DNA from: an uncultured Alphaproteobacteria bacterium
Lineage (GTDB): Bacteria > Pseudomonadota > Alphaproteobacteria > Micropepsales > Micropepsaceae
Assembly (NCBI GenBank): GCA_937865685.1
Contig: CALMGU010000120.1
Span: 1-64,000 of the forward strand
DNA: 64,000 nucleotides
Direction: 5' to 3'
A program made the translations under genes and the position numbers. Below, piece after piece: positions 51,579-60,380 of the stretch; position 1 is the stretch's first letter; every line of letters begins with the position of its first letter. The notes below the pieces were generated by a model. That model made no database searches, was not told where the DNA came from, and saw only the letters and a list, made by a program, of their open reading frames with translations.

Positions 51579-52958
51579 ATGAGCGACCGGCAATTCGAAA
51601 CCATCATGGACCGGGAACTGGGCCTGCGCCGAGACCTCTCGACCGGGCAATTGTCGATGATCGCCATCGGCGCCGCCATCGGCACCGGACTTTTCCTGGG
51701 CAGCGGCTTTGCCATCGGCTTTGCCGGACCCGCGGTCCTTCTCAGCTATGCGTTCGGTGCGTTGATCGCGCTTCTGCTGATGGGCTGCCTGGCCGAGATG
51801 ACGGCCGCTCATCCCACGGCCGGCTCATTCGGGTCCTTCGCCGAACATTATATCGGGCCGTTGGCCGGATTCCTGGTCCGCTATGTCTATTGGGCGTCTT
51901 TGGTGCTGGCGATCGGAACTGAGATCACCGCGGTGGCAATTTATATGGGCTATTGGTTCGCGGGCGTGCCGGGCTGGTATTGGATATCGGCTTTCTCCGC
52001 CGCTTTGGTGGGCGTCAATTTCATCAATGTGAAAGTGTTCGGGCGGATCGAATATAGCTTCTCCTTCATCAAGCTCAGCGCCATCATCATCTTTATCATC
52101 TTGGGCGCGCGGCTGGTCGCCACGGCGCCGGATGGATCGGGCATTGGTTTCTCCAATTATTTCGCGCGGGGTGGTTTCTTCCCCAAAGGTCTGTTCGGCG
52201 CCTGGGCGGCGGTCATTCCGGCCTGCTTCAGCTATCTGGGCGTGGAGATGATCGCGGTGGCGTCGGGCGAGGCGAAAAACCCGCAAACTGCTGTGGTCCG
52301 CGCGTTCCGGCTCACTTTGGTCCGGCTGCTGGTCTTTTATCTTCTCACCCTGGGGCTGATGATGGCGATCATTCCCTGGTACCAGGCCAGCGTGAAAGAG
52401 AGCCCGTTCGTTCTGGTGATGGAAGCGACGCGGGTGCCCGGCGCGGCTTCGCTGCTCAATTTCGTGGTGCTGGTGGCGGCGCTGTCGGCCATGAACAGCC
52501 AGCTTTATACCGCCACGCGGATGATGTTCAGCCTGGCGCGCGGCGGTCAGGCACCCCGGATGTTCGGCGTGATCAATGCCCGCGGGGTTCCGGGGGCGGC
52601 ATTGGGCCTGTCGTCGGCGGGGATCGGCATCGCCGTCATCCTCAACATATTCTTCAACGACATCGCCTTCGCTTTCATGAATGCGGTTTCCACATTCGGC
52701 GGCCTGTTCGCCTGGCTGATGATTTTCGTCACCCACCTGTTCTTCCGCGCCAAGAGCGGGAATTTAACCTTGCCCTTCCGCATGTGGGGCTATCCCGTCG
52801 TGCCGGCCTTCGGCGCGATGGTGGTGGCTTGTGTCATGGCCACCACCTGGTTTGTCCCCGTGTTCCGGTCGGCGCTGGTCTATGGCTTGCCCTTCGTCGC
52901 CATCCTGAGCGCGGCTTATGCGATCTTTCTGCGGCCCCGCTTGGTGCGCGCGCAATAA
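51579..52958 (+). CDS. APC-family amino-acid permease
   Basis: 459 residues with twelve helices. The APC signature is at the start: GQLSMIAIGAAIGTGLFLGS, then AEMTAAHPTAGSFGSFAEHY and a consensus FSYLGVEMIAVASGEAKNP. It belongs to the GABA/aromatic amino-acid permease branch. ATG 51567 is possible, but GGAAGG sits too close to it. Next to kynureninase it may import kynurenine, tryptophan or related amino acids. Confidence 0.88.
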   Translation: MSDRQFETIMDRELGLRRDLSTGQLSMIAIGAAIGTGLFLGSGFAIGFAGPAVLLSYAFGALIALLLMGCLAEMTAAHPTAGSFGSFAEHYIGPLAGFLVRYVYWASLVLAIGTEITAVAIYMGYWFAGVPGWYWISAFSAALVGVNFINVKVFGRIEYSFSFIKLSAIIIFIILGARLVATAPDGSGIGFSNYFARGGFFPKGLFGAWAAVIPACFSYLGVEMIAVASGEAKNPQTAVVRAFRLTLVRLLVFYLLTLGLMMAIIPWYQASVKESPFVLVMEATRVPGAASLLNFVVLVAALSAMNSQLYTATRMMFSLARGGQAPRMFGVINARGVPGAALGLSSAGIGIAVILNIFFNDIAFAFMNAVSTFGGLFAWLMIFVTHLFFRAKSGNLTLPFRMWGYPVVPAFGAMVVACVMATTWFVPVFRSALVYGLPFVAILSAAYAIFLRPRLVRAQ

Positions 52959-52964
52959 GGCAAC

Positions 52965-54398
52965 TCACACCGTCAACTTGTGCGACACCGTCTTGACGGT
53001 GAGATAGGGCGCCAGGCCTTCCACGCCGCCTTCGCGGCCATAGCCGCTTTCCTTGACTCCGCCGAAAGGCGTTTCGGCCACCGAAGCCTCCAGGGTGTTG
53101 ATGGAGACATTGCCGGCTTCCAGGCCTTCGGCCATGCGGTCGGCGTTGCGGGCGTCATGGGTGAAGCCATAAGCCGCCAGCCCGAAAGGCAGGGCATTCG
53201 CTTTCTCGATCGCCTCATCCAAATTCGCGACCGGATTGATCACGGCCAGCGGACCGAAAGGCTCCTCCCGCATCACATCCGCGTGACCCGGAACATCCGC
53301 CAGCACCGTGACGGGAAAGAAATAGCCGGGCCGCGCGAGGCGTGCGCCGCCCGCCAGAAGCCTGGCACCTTTGGCTTTTGCGTCGGCGACCAGCCGTTCC
53401 ATCGCCTCGATCCGCCGGAGATTGGCCAAGGGGCCCATTTCCGTGCCCGCATCCATTCCGTTTCCAATGGTCACGGCATTCGCCCGCCGAACGAAAGCTT
53501 CGGTGAAGGAAGCATAGATGTCCTGATGGACATAGAAACGGGTCGGCGAGGTGCAGACCTGCCCGCCATTGCGGGCCTTGCGCGTGGCGCAGACCGTGCC
53601 CGCCTCCGCCGGATCGGCATCCGCGCAGACGATGACGGGCGCATGGCCGCCAAGCTCCATCAGCACCGGCTTCATATGCTGGGCCGCCAGGCCGGTGAGG
53701 TGCTTGCCCACGGCGGTCGATCCCGTAAAGGCGACAAGGCGTGTCGGCGGCTGCGGGATCAGGTAACTGGAAATATCCGCAGGCACCCCGAACACCAGAT
53801 TGAGCACGCCGCGCGGCAATCCCGCATCGTGAAACGCGCGCGCCATGTGAAGGGCGCCGGCTGGGGTTTCCTCCGCCGCTTTGAGGATGATCGAACAGCC
53901 GGCGGCGAGCGCGCCCGCGATCTTGCGGGCGGGCTGGCTCATGGGAAAATTCCAGGGCGAGAAGGCCGCCACCACGCCGATGGGCTGATGATGAACCGTA
54001 TAGCGGATGCCCGGCTCGCTGGGGATCACGCGGCCATAGGCGCGCTGTCCTTCCGCCGCGTCCCATTCATAGAATTCGCAGCCGCGGATCACTTCCAGCC
54101 GCGCCTGGGCGAAAGGTTTGCCATGCTCCAGGGTGATGGAATGGGCGATCTCGTCGATGCGTTCGCGCATCAGCGCCGCCGCTTTGAGAATTAAATCGCC
54201 CCGCGCGCGGGGCGACCAGCTTCTCCAGACCCGGAAGCCGTCTTCCGCCGCCGTCAGTGCCGTGTCCAGATCCTCCCGGCTGGCGACCGGCACGGCGCCG
54301 ATCGGGCTTTCGTCGGCCGGATTATGGACCGGCAGGCTTTCGCGGCCCCGCCGCCATTCGCCGCCAATATAGCCTGCAAGGTCGGGATAGGACGGCAT
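52965..54398 (-). CDS. GabD-like semialdehyde dehydrogenase
   Basis: 477 residues with catalytic Cys282 (GGQVCTSPTRF), Glu248 (LMELGGHAP) and Asn150 (FSPWNFPMS). The C-terminal ETPFGGVKESGYGREGG is the succinate-semialdehyde dehydrogenase-type ending. It oxidises an aldehyde to the acid using NAD(P). 2-aminomuconate semialdehyde is another thinkable substrate given the nearby dioxygenase, but the sequence is of the GabD type. It is divergent from the second LysR gene, with a long dyad between them. Confidence 0.87.
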   Translation of the reverse strand: MPSYPDLAGYIGGEWRRGRESLPVHNPADESPIGAVPVASREDLDTALTAAEDGFRVWRSWSPRARGDLILKAAALMRERIDEIAHSITLEHGKPFAQARLEVIRGCEFYEWDAAEGQRAYGRVIPSEPGIRYTVHHQPIGVVAAFSPWNFPMSQPARKIAGALAAGCSIILKAAEETPAGALHMARAFHDAGLPRGVLNLVFGVPADISSYLIPQPPTRLVAFTGSTAVGKHLTGLAAQHMKPVLMELGGHAPVIVCADADPAEAGTVCATRKARNGGQVCTSPTRFYVHQDIYASFTEAFVRRANAVTIGNGMDAGTEMGPLANLRRIEAMERLVADAKAKGARLLAGGARLARPGYFFPVTVLADVPGHADVMREEPFGPLAVINPVANLDEAIEKANALPFGLAAYGFTHDARNADRMAEGLEAGNVSINTLEASVAETPFGGVKESGYGREGGVEGLAPYLTVKTVSHKLTV

Positions 54399-54440
54399 GG
54401 TTCATCTCCGTGCGATACGGGCATATTTCGCCGGATGGCA

Positions 54441-54494
54441 TTTCATAAGACAATGACCTATATTGATATGAATTCAGACACTTATCTTATGAAA
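54441..54494. promoter_or_regulatory. Long inverted repeat between aldehyde dehydrogenase and LysR
   Basis: TTTCATAAGA at 54441-54450 and TCTTATGAAA at 54485-54494 are perfect 10-bp arms, 34 bp apart, in an AT-rich island of the divergent promoter. The arrangement suits a LysR regulator contacting two half-sites and controlling the dehydrogenase gene and itself. The second arm reaches within 10 bp of the LysR start. Confidence 0.55.
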
Positions 54495-54502
54495 AACGCA
54501 CC

Positions 54503-55411
54503 ATGGGCGTGACCCTGCGGCAGATACAGGGATTTCTGGCAGTGGCTGAGGCCGGCGCCTTCACCAAGGCTGCGTCGCGACTCAAGCTCGCGCAGCCGGC
54601 GCTTTCCCAGCTCGTCCGGGAGCTGGAACGGGATCTCAATATCCGGCTCTTCGACCGTACCACCCGGCGGGTGGAATTGACGGAAGGCGGCCGCGAGTTT
54701 CAGCGCGCCGCGTTGAAGCTGATGCAGGATCTGGATCTGGCCGTCGCCGGCGCGCGCAATCTGGCGGCGCGCAGGCAAGGCCGCATCATCGTCGCAGCGC
54801 CGCCATTCCTGGCTGCGACCATTTTGCCCCGCGCCATCGTCCGGCTGCAATCCGACTATCCCGGCCTTCAAGTAATCATTCTCGACACCAACACGGCGGC
54901 GATCCTGGATGCGGTCAGGTCCGGCAAGGCCGACTACGGTTTCGGCACCTTTCCCGCTTCGGAAGAGGATCTGGACCGGATCAGGCTTTCCCGCGACCGT
55001 CTGATGCTCTTCTGTCCCCTGGATCACCGGCTTGCGCGGCGTAAAAAGATCCGCTGGAACGCGCTGGCGGGAGAACCGCTGATTGCCCTGACCCGCGACA
55101 GCGGCATCCGTCTTCTGGTCGAGCTGGGTTACGAAGGGGCGAAAATTCCATTGCGGATATCGCATCAGGTTTCCCAGATATCGACGGCGTTGGCGTTGGC
55201 CGGTGCCGGGCAAGGCATCACCATCATGCCGAGCTATGTCCGGCCGGAAGCCGCGCGGCAGCGCCTGGCAAGCGTGCCGCTTTTCGATCCCCTGGTCTCG
55301 CGCGACATCGAACTGGTCCGCGCCAGGGACCGGTCGCATACCCCGGCCGGGCTTGCTTTTGCCGAGGTGCTTCGCGCCTGCATCCGCAATGATGAAGCGC
55401 CGGCCGTTTGA
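54503..55411 (+). CDS. LysR-family transcriptional regulator
   Basis: 302 residues. The HTH lies near residues 3-62 (LRQIQGFLAVAEAGAFTKAA, QPALSQLVRELERDLNIRLF) and the effector domain begins about residue 90 (GRIIVAAPPFLAATILPRAI). It is divergent from the aldehyde dehydrogenase gene and is probably its regulator through the dyad at 54441-54494. Confidence 0.9.
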   Translation: MGVTLRQIQGFLAVAEAGAFTKAASRLKLAQPALSQLVRELERDLNIRLFDRTTRRVELTEGGREFQRAALKLMQDLDLAVAGARNLAARRQGRIIVAAPPFLAATILPRAIVRLQSDYPGLQVIILDTNTAAILDAVRSGKADYGFGTFPASEEDLDRIRLSRDRLMLFCPLDHRLARRKKIRWNALAGEPLIALTRDSGIRLLVELGYEGAKIPLRISHQVSQISTALALAGAGQGITIMPSYVRPEAARQRLASVPLFDPLVSRDIELVRARDRSHTPAGLAFAEVLRACIRNDEAPAV

Positions 55412-55477
55412 CTCCACACAGAGACAAGAGCGGGGACTTTTTGTAATATCCAGGCTTGTGCAAGCGGGAGTTCGGCC

Positions 55478-56326
55478 ATGCGCCTTGACGATCTTCGCCC
55501 GACCGAAAATGTCGATGACCGGCGTGGGTCAGGGTTCGGAGGTGGCAGGCTCGCCATTGGCGGCGGTGGCCTCGGTCTGGTGGCGGTGGTGGTTCTGTCG
55601 CTGGTCTTCGGCGTGGACCCGACCCCGCTGCTGGACACCATGAATGGCGGCGGCGCCACCTACCAACAGCAAGCCAATCCCGGCGAGCCGCGCGCCGACG
55701 ATGCGGCCTATCAATTTTCCCGGCGGATCGTGGGCTCAGCCGAAGATGTGTGGTCGCCGATCCTGCGTGCGGAAGGCGTGACGTTCAGTCCCGCCATGCT
55801 CACCACCTATGACGTCTCCACGCCCACCGGCTGCGGAACCGGCCAATCCTCCGCCGGGCCTTTCTATTGCCCGGCCGATGACCGCATCTATCTGGATCTG
55901 GCTTTCTACGACGAACTGGGAAGCCGCTTTGGGGCGCCGGGCGAATTCGCCCGCGCCTATGTCGTGGCCCATGAGTATGGCCATCACATCCAGAATCTGC
56001 TGGGCGTGATGGCACGCCACCAGACCGGCAGCCGCGGCGCCGACAGCGACTCCGTGCGGACCGAATTGCAGGCCGACTGTTTCGCGGGCGTGTGGGCCTA
56101 TCACGCCAACCAGCAGTTCCGTATCCTGGAAACCGGCGATGTCGAACAGGGGCTGCAGGCGGCGTCTTCGGTGGGCGACGATACGCTGGAAAAGCAAAGC
56201 CAGGGTTATGTCGTGCCGGATTCCTTCACCCATGGCACCAGCGCGCAACGCACGCGCTGGTTTCAGCGGGGACTGCAGGGCGGTGATATCAAGGCCTGCG
56301 ATACATTCTCCGTCCGGACACCCTAA
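55478..56326 (+). CDS. ypfJ: YpfJ-type neutral zinc metallopeptidase
   Basis: 282 residues. After a Gly-rich cytoplasmic start there is one membrane helix (about 27-46). The zinc site is HEYGHH at residues 165-170, with a probable third ligand Glu in the RTELQADCFAGVWA segment. CDS signatures of the family include FYCPADDRIYLDLAFYDEL and QRTRWFQRGL. It would act as a membrane-anchored periplasmic protease. It is convergent with the M28-like operon with a 12-bp gap. Confidence 0.87.
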   Translation: MRLDDLRPTENVDDRRGSGFGGGRLAIGGGGLGLVAVVVLSLVFGVDPTPLLDTMNGGGATYQQQANPGEPRADDAAYQFSRRIVGSAEDVWSPILRAEGVTFSPAMLTTYDVSTPTGCGTGQSSAGPFYCPADDRIYLDLAFYDELGSRFGAPGEFARAYVVAHEYGHHIQNLLGVMARHQTGSRGADSDSVRTELQADCFAGVWAYHANQQFRILETGDVEQGLQAASSVGDDTLEKQSQGYVVPDSFTHGTSAQRTRWFQRGLQGGDIKACDTFSVRTP

Positions 56327-56338
56327 AGCACATCGCGA

Positions 56339-57883
56339 TCAGTCCGCCGCCGCGCGCTGCGGGGCCGGTTCTTCCGGCCGCTGGAATGTGCTCAGCGGCA
56401 GCTTGTTCACCTCGTCGATGATCTTGGCGAAAGCGCGCGTGGCTGCTTCCAGCCCCGTCCAGGGCACCATTTCCGGCGTTTCCCAGTCGGTGTGGAAATA
56501 GCTGTGATATTCGCTGGCGCTGACCGCGGGCAGGAAGCGGAAGAACACGCCGGCGTCGCCGGCCGGCGGCGTGGGACTGGGATCGAACTCGGCCGGAACA
56601 CCGAATTTCCGGAAGGCATCCCAGGTGATCTTCCGCAATTCGGGACGGCTCTTGCCGCCGGCATACCATTCCAGCGGCATATAGGTGTTGGCCCATGCGA
56701 TCTCGTCGCCGGGATAATAGCGGGGACGCGATTGCGTGACGATCGTCGAAGGGTGTTCGACATTGATCAGCAAAGCGGTTTTCGGGAACAGCGTGGCCTT
56801 GTTGGCCACCATCCAGCGGCGCCCGACGCCGCCATCCGCGCCATTGTGATGCCCATCCAGCCCGACAAAAATGAGGGTGCGTTTGCGCTTGGCCTTGGGA
56901 ATCTTGGCGTAATATTCCGCCAGCCCCAGCATGGAGGCGACGCCGCCGCCATTGTCGCTCGCGCCGTCGAACCAGCCATCCTTGTGCGCCACGATATAGA
57001 TGGTTTCGTCGGTCGCACCGGGGAGGGTGCCCCAGATCAATGCCGTCTGCTTGTTCGGAACCTTCTCGATCTCCAGAGACACCTTGATCTTGGGCGCGGC
57101 GCCATTCTTTGCCGCTTCGATCATCCGGCGAACCGCTGTTCCGTCATCATTGCCGACGGTGAATGAAGGAACTTTGGCGCCCGACGGATAGGCCTGATAG
57201 CGCATGTTTCCGGGCAGCATCGAAACTTCGAAAACCACGGCGGCGCCTTTTTCGCTCGCGCGCCGGACGCCGCCCTGATCCTGCAGCCCCAACATGCTGT
57301 AGACGAATACGGCCTTGCCCCGGACATCTTTGCCTGAGAAATCCGCCTCGGTGCCGAGACCTGCATAGACCGCGTCTGTCTCAATGCCGCCTGCGGGCAG
57401 GCCGTCATCGCCATAATCCGGCTGCGCGGACTCGACATGGATGGTCTGTCCACCGAGCGTCATCGTCACGTCCCAACTTTTCGGCATCCATTGCGGCGGA
57501 AGATCGATCGGCTGGGTGCGAACATCGCTCAGACCAATCGATTTGAATTTCGCCGCCAGCCATTCATTGGTTTCGATGTCGCTTTGGGTACCCATGATCC
57601 GGCCCCAGAATTTGGGGTGGCCGGCATCGCGGTAGCGGCGCGAGATCTCCGCCAGCTCGACCACATATTTGTGCATCTTCTTGCCGTCGATGGACGCATA
57701 CGCTTGTGAGTCTTTGGGGAGCGGAAAAGGAATCACGCCATCCTGAACACGGGAAAGCGGCAGCGCGGGCGCGGTGAGCGATTGGGCGATGGTGGAACGG
57801 GGCGCGGGTTGCGCCAGGGCGGGCTGGCCGGTCGCTGTCAACAGCACTGCGGCGGCAAAGACATGGGTCATGGTTCTGTTCAT
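56339..57883 (-). CDS. M28-like exported protein with altered metal site (second gene of pair)
   Basis: 514 residues with a signal peptide (about 1-24, PALAQ) and a PA-type insert at roughly 165-260. The peptidase fold keeps His300 and Asp310 (VAHKDGWFDGASDNGGG). At the position of the catalytic Glu-Glu of M28 enzymes it has His345-His346 (FVGLDGHHNGADG), and the later metal Asp is replaced by the Glu of LLINVEHPS. A C-terminal His-rich YHSYFHTDW is present. Activity as a normal aminopeptidase is doubtful. It follows its paralogue by 65 bp in one operon. Confidence 0.8.
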   Translation of the reverse strand: MNRTMTHVFAAAVLLTATGQPALAQPAPRSTIAQSLTAPALPLSRVQDGVIPFPLPKDSQAYASIDGKKMHKYVVELAEISRRYRDAGHPKFWGRIMGTQSDIETNEWLAAKFKSIGLSDVRTQPIDLPPQWMPKSWDVTMTLGGQTIHVESAQPDYGDDGLPAGGIETDAVYAGLGTEADFSGKDVRGKAVFVYSMLGLQDQGGVRRASEKGAAVVFEVSMLPGNMRYQAYPSGAKVPSFTVGNDDGTAVRRMIEAAKNGAAPKIKVSLEIEKVPNKQTALIWGTLPGATDETIYIVAHKDGWFDGASDNGGGVASMLGLAEYYAKIPKAKRKRTLIFVGLDGHHNGADGGVGRRWMVANKATLFPKTALLINVEHPSTIVTQSRPRYYPGDEIAWANTYMPLEWYAGGKSRPELRKITWDAFRKFGVPAEFDPSPTPPAGDAGVFFRFLPAVSASEYHSYFHTDWETPEMVPWTGLEAATRAFAKIIDEVNKLPLSTFQRPEEPAPQRAAAD

Positions 57884-57948
57884 GGGGCGCTCTCCATTTC
57901 ATTGCGGCCGGGACCGGACCGAAGCGGCCCGATCCCGGTATAGGCGCG

Positions 57949-59508
57949 TCATTCGTCGAAGTCGGGATGGTTGCCGGTGTCTTCCGGCCGCTTGAAGGTG
58001 CTGAGCGGAAGCTTATTCACTTCGTCGATCACCTTGGCATAGGCTCGCGTCGCCGCCTCAAGGCCGGTCCATGGAACGGTTTCCGGCGTTTCCCAATCGG
58101 TATGGAAGTAATTGTGATATTCGCTGGCGTCGATCGCCGGCGTGAAGCGGTAGAAATAGGATGCGTCGCTGGCGGGCGGCGTGGGGCTGGGATCAAGCTC
58201 CAGCGGCACGCCGAATTTTCTGAAAGAATCCCACACGATCTTGCGCAGTTCCGGACGGCTCTTGCCGCCGGCATACCATTGCAGGGGCATGTAGGTGTTG
58301 CCCCAGGCAAGCTCGTCGCCCGGATAATAGCGCGGACGCGACTGGGTTGTGATCGTGGAGGGATGTTCGTCGTTGATCAGAATGGCGGTCTTGGCGAACA
58401 GCTTGTCTTTGTTCGCGGTCAACCAGGTTTTCCCGGCGGCACCGTCGGGACCGTTGTGATGCCCGTCCAGGCCGATGAAAACAATGGTGCGGCGGCGTTT
58501 CTCCTTGGGGATTTTCGCGAAATATTCCGCAAGTCCCAGCATCGATGCCACGCCGCCGCCATTGTCACCCGCGCCTTCGAACCAGCCGTCCTTGTGCGCG
58601 GTGACATAGATGGTCTCGTCGGTGGCGCCGGGCAAGGTGCCCCACACCAGCGCGGTTTTGAGGTTCGGCACTTTCTCCACCTCCAAGGTCACTTTGACCT
58701 TGGGTGCGGGACCGTTCTTGGCCGCCTCGATCATTTCGCGGGCGGCGACGCCGTCGTCATTGCCCAGCACCAGGCTGGGCGCCTTGGTATCCGACGGATA
58801 GGCGATGTAGTGCATGTTGCCCGGAAGCATCGACACGTCGAAAACGACGGCCGCGCCCAGATCGTCGGCGCGCTTGACGGCGCGCTCGTTCTTCAGGCCC
58901 TGCATGCTGTAGACGAACACCGCCTTGCCGCGGACATCCTTGCCCTTGAAATCCGCTTCGGTGCCCAGGCCCGCATAGATCGCATCCAGTTCGACGCCAC
59001 CGGCGGGCAGACCGTTGGCCAGATAGGCGGGCTGGGCCGAATTCAGGTTGATGGTCTTGCCGCCGCCGGTCATCATCACGGTCCAGTCCTTCGGCATCCA
59101 TTGCGGCGCCAGGTCCAGGGGCTGGATGCGCACATCCGTCAATCCCAAGGTCCTGAACTTGCCCGCCAGCCATTCATTGGTTTCATGGTCGCTGGAGGTG
59201 CCGATGATCCGGCCCCAGAATTTGGGATGACCGTTGTCGCGATAGCGGCGGGAAATCTGCGCCAGTTCTTCGACATAGCGATGCATCTTGCGGCCATCGA
59301 TCGAACCATAGGCTTCCTCGCCCTTGGGCAGCGGGAATTCGATCAGGCTGTCCTGAATGCGGGACGCGGAAATGGCGGGAGGCGTGAGCGATTGCGCGAT
59401 GGTGGAGCGAGGTTTCGCCGCCGGCTGCGCAAGCGCCGCCCGGTCCAGCGCGGCAAGCCCTGACAGAAGGACCGCGGCCGCACAGCTACAGAAGAGTATT
59501 TTTTTCAC
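57949..59508 (-). CDS. M28-like exported protein with altered metal site (first gene of pair)
   Basis: 519 residues from a GTG at 59508, chosen because GGAGGG lies 6 bases upstream and a signal peptide follows (KKILFCSCAAAVLLSGLAAL, then ALAQ). The same domain order as the downstream paralogue: PA-like insert, His305/Asp315 region AHKDGWFEGAGDNGGG, and again His-His in FIGLDGHHNGPDG instead of Glu-Glu. The two proteins are alike over their whole length, so a tandem duplication with retained unusual site is clear. A 41-bp repeated element lies 160 bp upstream. Confidence 0.8.
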   Translation of the reverse strand: MKKILFCSCAAAVLLSGLAALDRAALAQPAAKPRSTIAQSLTPPAISASRIQDSLIEFPLPKGEEAYGSIDGRKMHRYVEELAQISRRYRDNGHPKFWGRIIGTSSDHETNEWLAGKFRTLGLTDVRIQPLDLAPQWMPKDWTVMMTGGGKTINLNSAQPAYLANGLPAGGVELDAIYAGLGTEADFKGKDVRGKAVFVYSMQGLKNERAVKRADDLGAAVVFDVSMLPGNMHYIAYPSDTKAPSLVLGNDDGVAAREMIEAAKNGPAPKVKVTLEVEKVPNLKTALVWGTLPGATDETIYVTAHKDGWFEGAGDNGGGVASMLGLAEYFAKIPKEKRRRTIVFIGLDGHHNGPDGAAGKTWLTANKDKLFAKTAILINDEHPSTITTQSRPRYYPGDELAWGNTYMPLQWYAGGKSRPELRKIVWDSFRKFGVPLELDPSPTPPASDASYFYRFTPAIDASEYHNYFHTDWETPETVPWTGLEAATRAYAKVIDEVNKLPLSTFKRPEDTGNHPDFDE

Positions 59509-59668
59509 TTGTGTCCCTCCAATTTTATTCTGTTTTTCGAATGGCGTATCCGCGCGAAACAATTGCAGAGCGCTTTTTCAATATCATTCGTGCCGCATCC
59601 GATGCCTGCGGCCTCGCCCATATTGACGGGAGACAATTCGATCACAAGGGCGGGCCGGAATGATTGAT

Positions 59669-59709
59669 TGTGCTAATATGCACATCAAAGGTGCAACTTT
59701 TCCCATTGC
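59669..59709. promoter_or_regulatory. 41-bp repeated element, copy 1 (upstream of M28-like operon)
   Basis: Contains TGTG, TGCACATCA, GCAACTTT and ATTGC in the same order and spacing as at 61343-61383; 30 of 41 positions are identical without gaps. It lies about 160 bp from the GTG start of the M28-like operon and just before the candidate small RNA. The LysR encoded at 60363-61292 is the likely binder because the other copy is in its own divergent promoter. Confidence 0.6.
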
Positions 59710-59866
59710 GGGGGCGGCGCAGCCGAACGTCCATATCCTTCGGGATAAAGGACCGATCCTTTACCGCTGCATTGTGAACACGCCGCCTTCTGCATCCGCG
59801 AAATGATTTCCGGCTGAAGCTTCCCCGTCAGTCGTCCTGCGCCTCCCGAACGGGAGGCGCTTTTTT
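59710..59866 (+). ncRNA. Candidate structured small RNA with its own terminator
   Basis: No open frame explains this stretch. It holds a UUCG-capped hairpin (59735-59746), an adjoining AAAGGA/TCCTTT hairpin (59747-59762) and an intrinsic terminator at its end: GCGCCTCCCG paired with CGGGAGGCGC (59839-59860) followed by six T. No protein gene on the plus strand lies upstream for this terminator to serve. The terminator arm carries CCTCCC, complementary to Shine-Dalgarno sequences. The 5' end is not defined. I do not recognise a known RNA family. Confidence 0.45.
59839..59866 (+). terminator. Strong intrinsic terminator
   Basis: Ten paired bases (59839-59848 with 59851-59860, inner pairs opening to a GAAC loop) followed by TTTTTT at 59861-59866. 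It points along the plus strand. A further GCCGGCA/TGCCGGC stem lies at 59871-59887. Confidence 0.75.
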
Positions 59867-59957
59867 ATTGGCCGGCAGCTTGCCGGCTTCATATCCGGCA
59901 AGGTTGAATTGCCGTGCGGCGGCCAGCAAAATTCCAGGGTTTCCGGGAGGCAGATGG

Positions 59958-60380
59958 ATGGAATCCTTCACGCGCGAAGAGTTGCTAGATTTCCTGAATC
60001 TCATGCTCGAGGCCGAGCGGGCGGGCGCAAAAGCGCTTCTTCACGTTTCGAAGGATACGGACCGCAAGGACGCTTCGGAGCTGGCGAAAGCCGTCCATCT
60101 GGATGAAGCGAAATGGTGCGCCATGTTGACAAGGGCAATCCGGGCCCTGGATGGCGCGCCCAGCGACAAGACCGGGCAATTTTATGAAAAGGTGATGGCG
60201 GTTCCGGAGCTTGGACCACGCCTGGCGCTGGTCAATCGCGGCCAGGAATGGGTGGTGCGGAAATTGCGGGATGCGATTCCCAGGATCGCCGATACACAAC
60301 TGGCCGGCGATCTGACGGTCATGTTGACCTCGCATGAGGACAATATCGCCATCATGGCCCGGTCAGGCCTGATCGACTAG
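59958..60380 (+). CDS. Small ferritin-like (DUF6306-type) protein
   Basis: 140 residues, with GGGAGG 7 bases before the ATG at 59958. It is almost all helical. [35 protein letters not shown] and a closing [17 protein letters not shown] give Glu/His positions in helices like a ferritin-like four-helix bundle. I believe it belongs to the DUF6306 group; its function is unknown. Its end overlaps the convergent LysR gene by 18 bp. Confidence 0.6.
   Translation: MESFTREELLDFLNLMLEAERAGAKALLHVSKDTDRKDASELAKAVHLDEAKWCAMLTRAIRALDGAPSDKTGQFYEKVMAVPELGPRLALVNRGQEWVVRKLRDAIPRIADTQLAGDLTVMLTSHEDNIAIMARSGLID

Noticed and set aside
59710..59866. 6S RNA or another named housekeeping RNA
   Set aside because: The long open-bubble hairpin expected for 6S RNA cannot be drawn; only short separate stems and the terminator are visible.
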